A stretch of 64,000 nt of DNA from Rhizobiaceae bacterium. GTDB taxonomy: Bacteria; Pseudomonadota; Alphaproteobacteria; Rhizobiales; Rhizobiaceae. The DNA lies in NCBI GenBank assembly GCA_027483885.1, contig JAIXTO010000154.1, positions 1 to 64,000 of the forward strand, given 5' to 3'. Shown here in pieces: positions 26,651 to 35,356 of this stretch; positions within the stretch are counted from its first letter, which is position 1, and each line of letters begins with the position of its first letter. The position numbers and the translations under genes were made by a program. Below the pieces are notes generated by a model, which did not search any database, was not told the DNA's origin, and saw only the letters and a program-made list of their open reading frames with translations.

Positions 26651-27676
26651 TCATGACACGGTCACGGGCTTAGACCTCAGCATGCTGGCCGTTGCAGGAT
26701 CAGCGCGCCGGCAGAGGCGTGGCGGCAGGCCCTTCATGATGAGTTCGGCATCGGCGACGGCCATCGAGCCCAAGGCATAGAAGGCATCCCGCGTGCCACC
26801 CGTCCTGTGCGCCGAGAGCAGAATGCCGGAGGCGTTGCGGATGGGATCATCGGCAGCGACAGGTTCGTCCGGAAACACATCCGTTGCCACCTTGATGTGG
26901 CCGGATCCAGCAGCTTCGATCATCGCCGGGAAGTCGACGACGGCGGCGCGGCTCATCAGCAGGAAGGCCGCCCCCGGCTTCATCATGGCGAATTCGTTTT
27001 TACCGATGAACCCCTGGTTCTCGCTGGTGACACTTGCAAAGACGAAGACCACCTGGCTTTCACGCAAGAGGCCCTCCAGCGTCGAGGGCTGGCAATCCAG
27101 GCGCTCGACGATCTCATCGGGAAGCCAGGGATCGAACACGCGGACCTTGTTCTTGAACGGGCGAATGAGTTCGCGAAACTCACGGCCAAGGTCACCGAAG
27201 CCGATGATCCCGACCGGGGCCCCGGCAAAACGGAAGGTGTTTGCATTGCCTTCGAGGCCATACCGCTCGACGCCCTGGCGAAAGTCGCGATCCGCCGCAG
27301 TGATCCCCCGGGCAAGGTCCAGCGCCATGGCCAGAGACGCCTCCGCCACCGGGGAAGCGAAGGCCGATGCTGGCGTGATCACCCATATCCCGCGCTCGAC
27401 GCAGGCCTGATAGTCGATGTTGGGCAGGAAATTCGATTCGACGTTAATGATGGCTTTTAGTCTCGGCGCCCTGTCCAGACGCACCCTCGGCATGTTAGTC
27501 TGGCCGAAAATGAGCACAGTCTCGGGAAGATACCGCTCGACCTCGTCTGCGGGCATGGGACGATCTTCCGACACGATCACCTCCCCCAGCGCCTCGAGCC
27601 GCGCCCTCACCGCCGGTTCCATGATCAGATCGAGTGTCCTGGGCAGTGGATCGACCAGAATGATGTTGCGGCTCAT
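26651..27676 (-). CDS. D-2-hydroxyacid dehydrogenase, NAD(P)-binding
   Basis: The 341-residue product belongs to the D-isomer 2-hydroxyacid dehydrogenase family. It shows a Rossmann glycine motif (VGIIGFGDLGREF), the catalytic Arg context (LLMSRAAVVDFPAM, a variant of the usual NxxRGxxVD), the Glu region (VATDVFPDEPV) and the catalytic His (LLSAHRTGGT). The substrate cannot be told from sequence. An ideal ribosome site, GGAGGAAAC, precedes the ATG. No operon partner is visible. Confidence 0.88.
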   Translation of the reverse strand: MSRNIILVDPLPRTLDLIMEPAVRARLEALGEVIVSEDRPMPADEVERYLPETVLIFGQTNMPRVRLDRAPRLKAIINVESNFLPNIDYQACVERGIWVITPASAFASPVAEASLAMALDLARGITAADRDFRQGVERYGLEGNANTFRFAGAPVGIIGFGDLGREFRELIRPFKNKVRVFDPWLPDEIVERLDCQPSTLEGLLRESQVVFVFASVTSENQGFIGKNEFAMMKPGAAFLLMSRAAVVDFPAMIEAAGSGHIKVATDVFPDEPVAADDPIRNASGILLSAHRTGGTRDAFYALGSMAVADAELIMKGLPPRLCRRADPATASMLRSKPVTVS

Positions 27677-27823
27677 TGTTTCCTCCCTGGAGAATCGCAG
27701 ATTGGCAGAAGCTTAGCGCGAAAAGCGTATCGCCGGGGAGGCTTCCGCTTCCTTCGCCGGCCACGTTCATACAAAGCACTCGACCGATCGCCGGGACTGA
27801 AGGCGGCTTGCCGTCCGAAACTT

Positions 27824-28200
27824 CTAGGCCGCCGCCACTTTCGGGGTCTCGACCAGGCTAACGCCATACGAACTCGCCTCATCCTTAGGGAACGCCACCG
27901 CAGTGACCAGAAGACCGCCCATTTTAAGGGTCAGAAAGGCCCGATGATAGGTCTCGCCGCCGGCCGTGTCGAAGACCACATCCATGTCATGCGCTACGCC
28001 CTCGAAACGCTACTGTTTGTAATCGATGAAGTCGTCTGCGCCGAGGCTGCGGACATAGGCTTCGTTAGGGGCGGAGCCCATGGCGGTAACATGCGCGCCC
28101 ATAGCCTTTGCGAGTTGCTTGGCAAGGGAGCCTGGGCACCCGCCAACATAACTGAACCGACCGTTCACGCTGCGGGTCACACCGTTGATGCAATGCCTCC
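27824..28200 (-). pseudogene. Quinone oxidoreductase (MDR family) remnant
   Basis: The minus strand encodes the C-terminal cofactor-binding part of an NADP-dependent zinc-less alcohol dehydrogenase. SLAKQLAKAMGAHVTAMGSA and LGADDFIDYKQ are followed by an in-frame TAG (28010-28012), then RFEGVAHDMDVVFDTAGGET and MGGLLVTAVAFPKDEASSYG. The frame continues across the stop, so it is a simple nonsense pseudogene at this point. The catalytic N-terminal domain is missing or scrambled upstream. Confidence 0.72.
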
Positions 28201-28650
28201 TTGACGCGGCATTCTCGGCAAATATCGGACCGGGCAATGCTGAACTTGTAGCCACGCTGATGCTCCACGAACTGACCGAAACGGCTCATGCGCCGACCTT
28301 CTTGCCACTGCCTGTAAGTCCCATCGGGCGGCGTATTGCCGATCTTGCGTTCGAGGACCGCCAGAACCGACTGAGCATCTACGACCTGGCGACGCGCGCC
28401 GCGACCTCAGTCCGTACAGTAAGCCAAATTTTCCCCACAGAAACTGGACTGACGGTGAAGGCCTGGCGACAACGCGCACGTATCGTGCAGGCGATGGACG
28501 GGCGGGCAAGAGGGAACCCAATTGCCAGCGTTGCTGTAGAGTTCGATTTTGCCAGTACGGCTTCGTTCTCATGCGCGTTCCGCCAGGTCATGGCCATGAA
28601 ACCGACAATGTTTCGAGAGGTGCCAAGCATTTTCCTGGCACGACCACGGG
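28185..28650 (+). pseudogene. AraC-family regulator, C-terminal fragment
   Basis: Codons here encode an AraC-type DNA-binding domain: RLSIYDLATRAATSVRTVSQ, FPTETGLTVKAWRQRARIVQ, VAVEFDFASTASFSCAFRQV, MKPTMFREVP. The N-terminal cupin-like sensor is almost absent; only a short bridge (LMLHELTETAHAPTFLPLPV) precedes the helix-turn-helix. The frame stays open to about 29357, but that part is antisense to the formaldehyde dehydrogenase gene. It is probably non-functional and may once have controlled the adjoining oxidoreductase. Confidence 0.7.
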
Positions 28651-28778
28651 AAGATCTAAAGCACGACTATGATGATGATCGCCCGATCGTTAGGGATGAT
28701 AGCGCAGCCGAACCGGCTGCCCTTGCCCAGCCTCGTGGGGCGGAGCAAGGACAGCGAGCCGAATGCTGCGAGAGCAGA

Positions 28779-29969
28779 TCAGGCGACCTTCGTCAGGTCT
28801 CCATGAGGGTCCAGCACGTATTTGACCGCTGCCCCCTGGTCGAAGCTTTCATAGCCCTCAGCGGCGTCATCAAGCGAAATGATCTTTGCGTTGACGATGT
28901 CGGCGATCGGCAGCCGGTCGTGAAGGATGGCTTGCATGAGCTGACGATTGTATTTCAGCACGGGCGTCTGGCCGGTGTGGAAGGACTGGGCCTTCGCCCA
29001 ACCGAGACCCAGTCGAAGAGACAGACTGCCAATTTTGGCGGCGTCATCCACCGCACCGGGATCTTCCGTGACATAGAGGCCCGGAATGCCGATCGAGCCC
29101 GCCGCACGGGTGATCTCCATCATCTGGTTCAGAACAATGGCCGGCTGCTCGCCACCCGAATGTCCGCGAGCTTCGAAACCGACGGCATCGATGGCGCTAT
29201 CGACCTCATCGGTCCCGATGACCTCAGCGATCATGTCGCCCAGCCGGTCGCTCTTCGACAGATCGATCGGCTCGAAGCCGACCTTGGCGGCATGGGCAAG
29301 GCGATCCTTGTTGAAATCACCGATCATCACGACTGCCGCACCAAGAATGCGGGCTGACGCGGCGGCTGCGAGACCGACCGGACCGGCGCCTGCGACATAG
29401 ACCGTCGATCCGACACCGACCCCCGCCCTCACCGCCCCGTGAAAACCCGTCGGCAGGATATCGGACAACATCGTCAGATCGCGGATCTTCGAGAGGGCCC
29501 TGTCGCGATCCGGAAATTTCAACAGATTGAAATCCGCATAGGGAACAGTGACGTAACGGGCTTGCCCGCCGATCCAGCCGCCCATGTCGACATAGCCATA
29601 GGCCCCGCCCGCGCGTGATGGATTGACGGTTAGGCAGACGCCGGTATCCTGCGACTTGCAGCAGCGGCAGCGGCCACACGCGACGTTGAAGGGCACGGAG
29701 ACGATGTCGCCAATGTCCAGCATTTCGACGTCGATGCCTTTTTCGATGACCTCACCGGTAATTTCATGGCCCAGCACGAGACCTGGCAAGGCAGTTGTGC
29801 GACCACGCACCATATGCTGGTCGGACCCGCAGATATTGGTGGAAATAACCTTCAGGATCACGCCATGCTCGATCCGACGACCGTTGGGTGCCTCAAGCTT
29901 GGGGTCGTCGATGTCTCTCACCTCGACCTTGCCGGGCCGCAAATACACTACACCTCTGTTCCTGCTCAT
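28779..29969 (-). CDS. fdhA: Glutathione-independent formaldehyde dehydrogenase
   Basis: The 396-residue zinc-dependent MDR enzyme oxidises formaldehyde to formate with NAD. Catalytic zinc ligands include C47 (NICGSDQHMVRGRT) and H68 (VLGHEITGEV). The structural zinc cluster is ACGRCRCCKSQDTGVC at about 96-111, and the NAD fold has YVAGAGPVGLAAAASARILG. It resembles the Pseudomonas putida enzyme in length and motifs. Start ATG 29969 follows AGGAGG by 8 bases; an upstream in-frame extension is excluded on this basis. It stands alone beside decayed genes. Confidence 0.9.
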   Translation of the reverse strand: MSRNRGVVYLRPGKVEVRDIDDPKLEAPNGRRIEHGVILKVISTNICGSDQHMVRGRTTALPGLVLGHEITGEVIEKGIDVEMLDIGDIVSVPFNVACGRCRCCKSQDTGVCLTVNPSRAGGAYGYVDMGGWIGGQARYVTVPYADFNLLKFPDRDRALSKIRDLTMLSDILPTGFHGAVRAGVGVGSTVYVAGAGPVGLAAAASARILGAAVVMIGDFNKDRLAHAAKVGFEPIDLSKSDRLGDMIAEVIGTDEVDSAIDAVGFEARGHSGGEQPAIVLNQMMEITRAAGSIGIPGLYVTEDPGAVDDAAKIGSLSLRLGLGWAKAQSFHTGQTPVLKYNRQLMQAILHDRLPIADIVNAKIISLDDAAEGYESFDQGAAVKYVLDPHGDLTKVA

Positions 29970-30449
29970 TCCCATTCCTCCTCTGGGTTTAGTTGAGAAG
30001 CTGCAGCTGCTCGCCTGGCGGTTCTCTGAACGCGGCAGTTCTGCCGTGTTCAAAATCTTTTCCTCCTCGAAAAGATCATGCCGGGCAGACAATGCATCTT
30101 AGCCCCATCAGCAGAACATCAACATCGCTGTTCGACTGCCGCGACAACGACATGCAGAGACGAAATGGCGACGAGTGGTGATTTGCGAAGGGACCGAACC
30201 GATGCATCGGCTGTCGCGACCACCTCTTCCCATCAACTTTGTGGTCGAAACTCGCGGTTCGGGTTCATCCATGCCAGCGCACCTCAGCGTGACAGCGTCC
30301 CGGGACCTTCCGGCTGCCGCCATCGCACGCTCCGAACGATGTCGAGGCCACGCGTAGGATGACCCCGCAGGGCTACCAGGGATTGTCCTGGCACTGGACG
30401 CTCGACGGCATCGCTGATCCAACGCATGGCAAGAACCGACAGTGTCGGT

Positions 30450-30821
30450 TTAAACCTCTACAGTCTCACGGACATCGTCCAAGAGAAAATGCACAATCAC
30501 ATAACGCGTCGTATAAGGTCGACCGCTATCGGAGATGCTCTCGACGCTGCCACCGTCTGAGGGATGCCAATTCTGATAGTGGGGGTTGTTGGTAACAAGC
30601 GTGATGGCTTTGCCCGAAAACCGTCCATCAAGCCGATAGCGAGCCTCGGCAAGAGGCCAGATTTTCTCGAAATCCTGCTGGCTGATGCGAGCTTTCAAAG
30701 CCTTCCTGGATATCGCCTTGCCGGTTGACACATTCTCGTCAACCATCGGTGGAATCTGAAGGTGAACCTCTTCTGCCTCATCCAACAGAAATGCATATTC
30801 GTCTGGCCACATGCGTCTCAC
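30450..30821 (-). CDS. Hypothetical 123-residue protein
   Basis: A soluble protein beginning MRRMWPDEYAFLLDEAEEVH with a positively charged middle (ISRKALKARISQQDFEKIWP) and a beta-rich C-terminus (TTRYVIVHFLLDDVRETVEV). GGGAGGAG lies 14 bases before the ATG, a little far. Composition is protein-like, with balanced hydrophobic spacing, but I recognise no family. It sits at the edge of the mobile-element zone. Confidence 0.5.
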   Translation of the reverse strand: MRRMWPDEYAFLLDEAEEVHLQIPPMVDENVSTGKAISRKALKARISQQDFEKIWPLAEARYRLDGRFSGKAITLVTNNPHYQNWHPSDGGSVESISDSGRPYTTRYVIVHFLLDDVRETVEV

Positions 30822-30988
30822 GTATCGCTCCTCCCAAAGCTATCCGTCCTTCAACGCAGCAATTGTAGCGCTTCTGCTGTAAGAGGCAATGCAGATACGA
30901 AACGAGCCATCAAACGCTCCGCAGTTCTCCAAACCATCAACGAACCGGGCTGACATTTCGAGAAAACTGGATCAATAGCCTCGTGACA

Positions 30989-31006
30989 CGGGCTGTCTCA
31001 TAGCGA
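30989..31006 (+). repeat. 18-bp direct repeat, copy 1 (IS-end like)
   Basis: CGGGCTGTCTCATAGCGA here matches 32108-32125 with one mismatch in the same orientation. GGGCTGTCYCAT resembles the termini of several IS families. The two copies bracket the IS66 and IS3 fragments. Confidence 0.5.
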
Positions 31007-31340
31007 GAGTTTGGCGGGCTGGCAACTTTCACTCCACCACCAGCAGTGTGGCCGAGGCGTGCCCCGAATGCGCGCTGTCACTTCATCCGACCACGTCTGT
31101 GAACAAACCATAGACATATCGATCCCTTGGATTGCAAGGGCTTCAACGATATCAAGGGGATGGAATGGTGCTGCTAGAGAGATTTGAAATCTGTTATGGA
31201 TAAATAAAATCAATATGTTATCGCAACAATTGTAACATTGTGGCGTCTCAAAGAATGTACTAGTTTTTAGCGGTTCTAACGCCTCTTATGGGCGTTCTGC
31301 GCTATTTTCCAGTCACGATTTTGATAACGCTCAATCGCCC
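31007..31340. other. Debris between repeat copy 1 and the IS66 remnant
   Basis: About 330 bases of mixed composition. A 71-residue minus-strand frame (30998-31213) has no recognisable domain. AT-rich sequence at 31195-31320 precedes the truncated IS66 tnpB. Nothing here is supported as a gene. Confidence 0.4.
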
Positions 31341-31409
31341 TTAAGCGTTGGAGTTATCCGTCACTCCGCAGGCCAGATAGACCCGTACATTCCCGGAAGG
31401 CCCGATCAT
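31341..31409 (-). pseudogene. tnpB: IS66 tnpB, first 22 codons only
   Basis: The frame starts MIGPSGNVRVYLACGVTD, the canonical beginning of IS66 TnpB, overlaps the tnpA stop by ATGA, then runs into foreign sequence and stops. The IS66 element is therefore cut at about 31363, and tnpB's remainder and tnpC are lost. Confidence 0.8.
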
Positions 31410-31794
31410 GCCGCCTCCACGCAAGCAACGAGCGATGACAAAACCTCAAGATCAATGTCCGCTGCCACTCGCAACAATCGGCCATTTCGCAGAGTGATTT
31501 CGATGTCTTTGGATCGGGAACGAGCAACACTCTTCTTCGAGCCGTCACCCATGCTGCCCGAACCTCCGACAACAGACACCGGGACGAATGATATGCCCTC
31601 AATCGGCACCAGCCCGGGCAGGGAGAGCTTCTTTCGCCAGGCGTATGCTGCTGCGGAATAATGTCATGCCGCCGCGCCACGTCCGAAACGCTGCCATCCC
31701 CGCTGAACGCTTCTTGCAATATCGAAAGCTTCTGTTCTGTCGACCACCGACGCTGTCGATCGGCACCCGTCAGGATCTCAACCTTGGCGATCAT
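31406..31794 (-). pseudogene. tnpA: IS66 tnpA, frameshifted
   Basis: The N-terminal helix-turn-helix region (RRWSTEQKLSILQEAFSGDG, VSDVARRHDIIPQQ) is in one frame. The rest (AYAWRKKLSLPGLVPIEGIS, then ending SSLVACVEAA) is in another, so one base was gained or lost near 31643. The IS66 end GTGAGCGTCCGGTGAGCCG lies at 31861-31879. Confidence 0.82.
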
Positions 31795-31798
31795 ATCC

Positions 31799-31833
31799 TG
31801 TTACGTCAAAAATCAATCATCTGTGACGTAACA
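31799..31833. repeat. 10-bp inverted repeat upstream of IS66 tnpA
   Basis: TGTTACGTCA at 31799-31808 and TGACGTAACA at 31824-31833 are exact reverse complements, 5 bases from the tnpA start. It may be an operator or translation-blocking hairpin for the transposition gene. Confidence 0.45.
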
Positions 31834-31881
31834 TGCTCCAAATCTGCACCCGAACAAAAACGGCTCACCGGACGCTCACAG

Positions 31882-32105
31882 TTAAGCTAATCCCACCTTG
31901 GTTTCAAAGTCATTGGGGCTGAGATAGCCCAGTGTCGAGTGGCGACGCTTCGGATGGTAGAAGTGCTCGATGTAATCGAACACATCCCCTCTTGCGTCGT
32001 TCCTCGTGCGATAGACCCTCCGTGCTGTTCTCTCCGTTTTCAGTGATGAGAAGAAGCTCTCCATTGCGGCGTTGTCCCAGACATTTCCAGAGCGGCGCAC
32101 GGTGG
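31882..32105 (-). pseudogene. IS3-family transposase, C-terminal 72 residues
   Basis: Only the end of the integrase core survives: NVWDNAAMESFFSSLKTERT with the catalytic Glu, then HFYHPKRRHSTLGYLSPNDF. The 5' side is broken at about 32105, where the 18-bp repeat copy 2 begins. The 3' stop is 3 bases from the IS66 end, so IS66 probably inserted just behind this gene. Confidence 0.85.
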
Positions 32106-32107
32106 CG

Positions 32108-32125
32108 CGGGCTGTCCCATAGCGA
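32108..32125 (+). repeat. 18-bp direct repeat, copy 2
   Basis: CGGGCTGTCCCATAGCGA, one mismatch from the copy at 30989-31006. It lies exactly at the broken edge of the IS3 fragment, as expected if it were the terminus of a third, now lost element. Confidence 0.5.
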
Positions 32126-32189
32126 TGAAAGGGCAGATGGCTATTTTTTCTTCTTTGTGAACGTTTGACCGCCTGTGCCGCCGATGTTG

Positions 32190-33338
32190 CTAATCGCGGA
32201 CAATCTGCAAAAGGGGCTCGAAGCTATATAGAGCAGGGCGGCGTCCAGCCGCAGGCTCAAGCGTCCGGATAAGACCGCGATCAGATAGAATGCGCGTGAA
32301 GCGATGCGCCGAGGTTTCCGGTATGCCGGATTTTTTGGTGAAGACGTTGTTCCTGAACACCGGACGCGAGAAGAGGAAGTCCAGCGCCGCTGTGCTCCAT
32401 TGCGAGGTCAGCATCTGAGGAAACTCTCTTTTTAGTTCTTCGTAAAGGTCACGGATTCGTTCGGCAGTTGCCAGGTTCTTCTGTGCCTGCGCTTCCAGTG
32501 CTTCCAAAAAGAAGACGATCCACTCTGTCCAGGCGCCTGATTTTGATACCTCGCGCATTCGGTCAATATATTCGTCCCGGCGATCCTCAAAGTAGCTACT
32601 GATGTAAAAATGGGGCGCGGAGATCGCTCCATATTTCCACAGCATCAGCGTGATCAGCATACGGCCTATTCGGCCATTACCATCCTTGAAGGGATGCAAA
32701 GCTTCGAATTCAAGATGAGCGACAGCAGTCTTCATCAAGATCTGCCAATCGTCGGATGCGATGAAATTGAACAGTCGATCCATTCCGTCCTGAAGCTGTT
32801 CGGGCCGCATCGGAATGAAGTGAACCTTTCGGCGCATACGGTCTGCCAGATAATTCTGTTCGGTCTTGAATTCGCCTGGGGACAGGTGTGCACCACGGCC
32901 GAAGCCTAGGAGGACCTTGTGTGCGCTCTTGATCAAGAAACTCGACAGAGGCGCTCCCTGCTCAATGCTGCGTTGCGCCGCTGTTAATGCGCGGCTGTAT
33001 AGAAAGACCTCAATGGCTTCGTTGCGATAGTGGCCATCTGCCTCATTGCCGCTTCCTTCCTGATCGGCCTCGTATCTGAGCACCTCATCCAGCGTGCTGA
33101 CCGTGCCCTCCATTCGGGACGACACGACAGCTTCCTGATTTCTCAGAGGCGCCAACAAAATTTCGCTATTGTGCATCCCCTTAAGCATCTGATCGTAGCG
33201 TGCAATAGCAGCCGATGCAGACGCTATCGGCATGATTAAACGGCTTGCGTCGAGATGCTGAGGCGGGAACTGGCCATAGTGATAGTCCACTGCTTCGGAC
33301 AGATCCAAACCGGGACGTGGGATCATGTTGACTTCCAT
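32190..33338 (-). CDS. Fic-domain AMPylase-type protein
   Basis: The 382-residue product has the complete Fic core HPFKDGNGRIGR (215-226). This predicts transfer of AMP or another nucleotide moiety onto a target protein. The N-terminal Fic_N region carries the inhibitory-helix motif S73-x3-E77-G78 (SSRMEG), so it is a self-inhibited class II Fic protein. The C-terminal part (about 300-380) looks like a winged helix (KKSGIPETSAHRFTRILSDR). Start 33338 or the second ATG at 33326, which has GGAAG ahead of it. No antitoxin gene is adjacent. Confidence 0.9.
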   Translation of the reverse strand: MEVNMIPRPGLDLSEAVDYHYGQFPPQHLDASRLIMPIASASAAIARYDQMLKGMHNSEILLAPLRNQEAVVSSRMEGTVSTLDEVLRYEADQEGSGNEADGHYRNEAIEVFLYSRALTAAQRSIEQGAPLSSFLIKSAHKVLLGFGRGAHLSPGEFKTEQNYLADRMRRKVHFIPMRPEQLQDGMDRLFNFIASDDWQILMKTAVAHLEFEALHPFKDGNGRIGRMLITLMLWKYGAISAPHFYISSYFEDRRDEYIDRMREVSKSGAWTEWIVFFLEALEAQAQKNLATAERIRDLYEELKREFPQMLTSQWSTAALDFLFSRPVFRNNVFTKKSGIPETSAHRFTRILSDRGLIRTLEPAAGRRPALYSFEPLLQIVRD

Positions 33339-33640
33339 ATTGCGAGTTTATGGGACACAAGTGCTTTTGTGCTCCTCATGCGGCAGTCAATGCCGTTTGT
33401 CCACCAGAAAATAAGATTTATGGCGCTCAACGTATTTTGATTGGCGTCGTTGATGGTCAAACCAATTTGGCTTCCGCAAAGGATGGATTTTGAAAGTCAA
33501 TGGATTTTGACTTCCAGCCAAGACATACAAACAGATTTCCCTTCCAAAAGAAGCCAATTTTGAAACTCAAATGACGCAACGAAGCAGACGCTGGAGCCAA
33601 ATAGGTCAAAGCCCGAACCAAAGTGCCGCATTAGGCTGCT
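33339..33640. other. AT-rich gap upstream of fic
   Basis: About 300 bases with repeated ATTTTGAAA(G/C)TCAA-type strings (33487, 33552) and a small palindrome, AAGTCAA-TGGATT-TTGACTT, at 33494-33513. No gene is seen. It probably contains the fic promoter. Confidence 0.45.
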
Positions 33641-33820
33641 TTGATTCGACATATAAATCATCACGCCGTTACGGAAGCCTTTGGCGAATTCCTGGCCGAC
33701 AGTGCCCCGACCTTACAGCAGATCGGATTGGTCGACATGGTGATCGAGCACCCGACTGAAAAAGACACCATAGATCCAAGCCCGCTCTACGAGAGCCCCT
33801 TCATCAACAAAGCCCCCCGC
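33641..33820 (+). pseudogene. Type I restriction HsdR, C-terminal tail remnant
   Basis: AFGEFLADSAPTLQQIGLVD and DPSPLYESPFINKAPRG match the last 50 or so residues of EcoEI-type HsdR, normally 'EF...QI.F...V...LT..G.....LYE.PF....P.G'. Nothing upstream encodes the helicase or nuclease. It is a scar of a former type I restriction locus. Confidence 0.6.
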
Positions 33821-34048
33821 GGGACCGCAACAGGTCTTCGACTTCGAAAAAACGAAGTGGCTGAGCGAGAGCGCGGTGGGTTGATGGGGAGCAGCTCATC
33901 ATTGGCTCAGGGGCGCTCACCGGCTTGCTGCGAGCTGCTCTTAGATCTCGAGGAGCGGAAATCAGACGGCGCGCGCCTGTGACTCTCTCTGGCGCTTTTG
34001 TGTCGTCGCGCGTACATACGACGGCATTTGATCTGGATGTGTTTTGAG

Positions 34049-34537
34049 ATGCCGAAGAAGCAGAAGCGCGACAATGCATATTACGAAGAGCGTCTGAAAA
34101 GCGATTTCCCAAAGATCTATGCGGACCTGAAAGCCGGAAAGCACAAGACAATTGCCGAGGCTGCGATCGCTGCGGGCTTAAAGAAGTCGAGAACACGTCT
34201 ACAGGAGCTGAAGAACGCGTTCAACAAGGCGAACAAGTCCGAGCAGGCCGATTTTCTTGACTGGCTCACTGCTCAGGGGCATTTGACAGGACGGGGTTCA
34301 GCGGCAGGCACTTCTTCTTCCACGATCGCCATGGATCGAAGACTGCTCCCGGTAGCAAGGGCGCGGATCGAGGAAGTCATGACGAAGCGTGGGTTGAGTA
34401 AGGGCGACGTCTTGGCCGAAATGGGCTTTTTAAAACTGAATCCGTCGCTAGGCCGAGCCCTTCACAGGGGAGACAGGCTACAACCCGATGTGATCACCGC
34501 CCTGGAGAAGTGGCTGGCTGCGAACGCTTCAGTCTGA
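34049..34537 (+). CDS. Hypothetical 162-residue basic protein
   Basis: The product starts MPKKQKRDNAYYEERLKSDF. Its first half is helical and Lys-rich with an HTH-like segment (KTIAEAAIAAGLKKSRTRLQ). The second half, about 105-160 (RIEEVMTKRGLSKGDVLAEM), looks like another helical DNA-binding module. A start at 33998 would add 17 residues without support. No ribosome site is evident. Possible mobile-element regulator; function unknown. Confidence 0.6.
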   Translation: MPKKQKRDNAYYEERLKSDFPKIYADLKAGKHKTIAEAAIAAGLKKSRTRLQELKNAFNKANKSEQADFLDWLTAQGHLTGRGSAAGTSSSTIAMDRRLLPVARARIEEVMTKRGLSKGDVLAEMGFLKLNPSLGRALHRGDRLQPDVITALEKWLAANASV

Positions 34538-34555
34538 GCGCCCGCAGCCCCTAGG

Positions 34556-35055
34556 TCAGTTACCTGTCTTCGCCCGGACGAGGTCCCGGAGCGTGTTCAA
34601 GCTGTTGTCATAGATGCTTCTGAGCGTCGGCAGACGATCAGCATCACCGGGGGCGCACTCCGTCCCAGCAAGGTTGACTTCGTTTTTGTAGCTGCGGATC
34701 AGAAGCGCCGACACTTCGGTCATCCGAATGCCCGGCACCGGTGCGACTGCTTCAAAAATTCGTGCTCCAACATCGGGTCCAGATCGACCTGGCAGCTTTC
34801 CGACACGACGCGAATGCTGGCGACCGTGAGTGCCAGGACACCGACGCTAGTCTCGATGTCGCTATCCGCTAGTGCTGGCTTTGACTGAGCGGTCATCAAA
34901 ACCGGCAACAGTGCCGCGACAGCGATAAATCCGGGTCGCTTTCTGGACGGGTGTGATGGCTGGGAAGGACGGTTGTTTTTCAAGGGAATGGCTCCAACTG
35001 AACGGTGCCCGCGCGGATGTTGCGCGGGCTCCTGTTGATGTTGGATGGGGCACAA
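34556..35055 (-). pseudogene. Secreted small protein split by a frameshift
   Basis: The upstream frame holds a signal peptide (GFIAVAALLPVLMTAQSKPA, cleavage after ALA) and the start of a mature domain (DSDIETSVGVLALTVASIRV). It runs off at EHEFLKQSHRCRAFG. A one-base shift at about 34750, in a run of T/A (GAATTTTTGAAG), continues sensibly as AVAPVPGIRMTEVSALLIRS and ends RDLVRAKTGN at 34556. The pair reads as one exported protein of about 130-165 residues. It is either a real frameshift or a sequence error; the family is not recognised. Confidence 0.55.
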
Positions 35056-35276
35056 TCCGGCGCAATGGCGGGATTGTCACACTTGATGGTTGACCGGCGC
35101 AGTTAGCTTCCGAGTGATTACCCAGAGGACACCGGAAGCTTGTCAGGCGTGCCATGAGAGCCTACCAGCATCATCCGGAGGAACGCTCCGACCGGAGCGT
35201 TCCATGTATGTCGATCATTTTGTGAGGTTCTTTCGTTTCGAACCGGGATAGAAAGAGAGCCGGAGGACCTCCAAGG

Positions 35277-35341
35277 TGTCACGGGTTCCCTATATCTATA
35301 TAACTTTCTAAGAATATATATAATCTAGGGAACGCGTGACA
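35277..35341. repeat. 16-bp inverted repeat with AT-rich core
   Basis: TGTCACGGGTTCCCTA (35277-35292) and TAGGGAACGCGTGACA (35326-35341) are reverse complements except for one base. The 33-base core is almost all A/T. It lies 15 bases beyond the stop of the Cys-rich protein gene. Terminator, replication or transfer site and recombination site are all possible. Confidence 0.6.
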
Positions 35342-35356
35342 GATGAGCTGTTCCGG

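Noticed and set aside
28650-29357. Extension of the AraC fragment as one long plus-strand gene
   Set aside because: Beyond about 28650 the frame is antisense to the formaldehyde dehydrogenase and no longer resembles a regulator.
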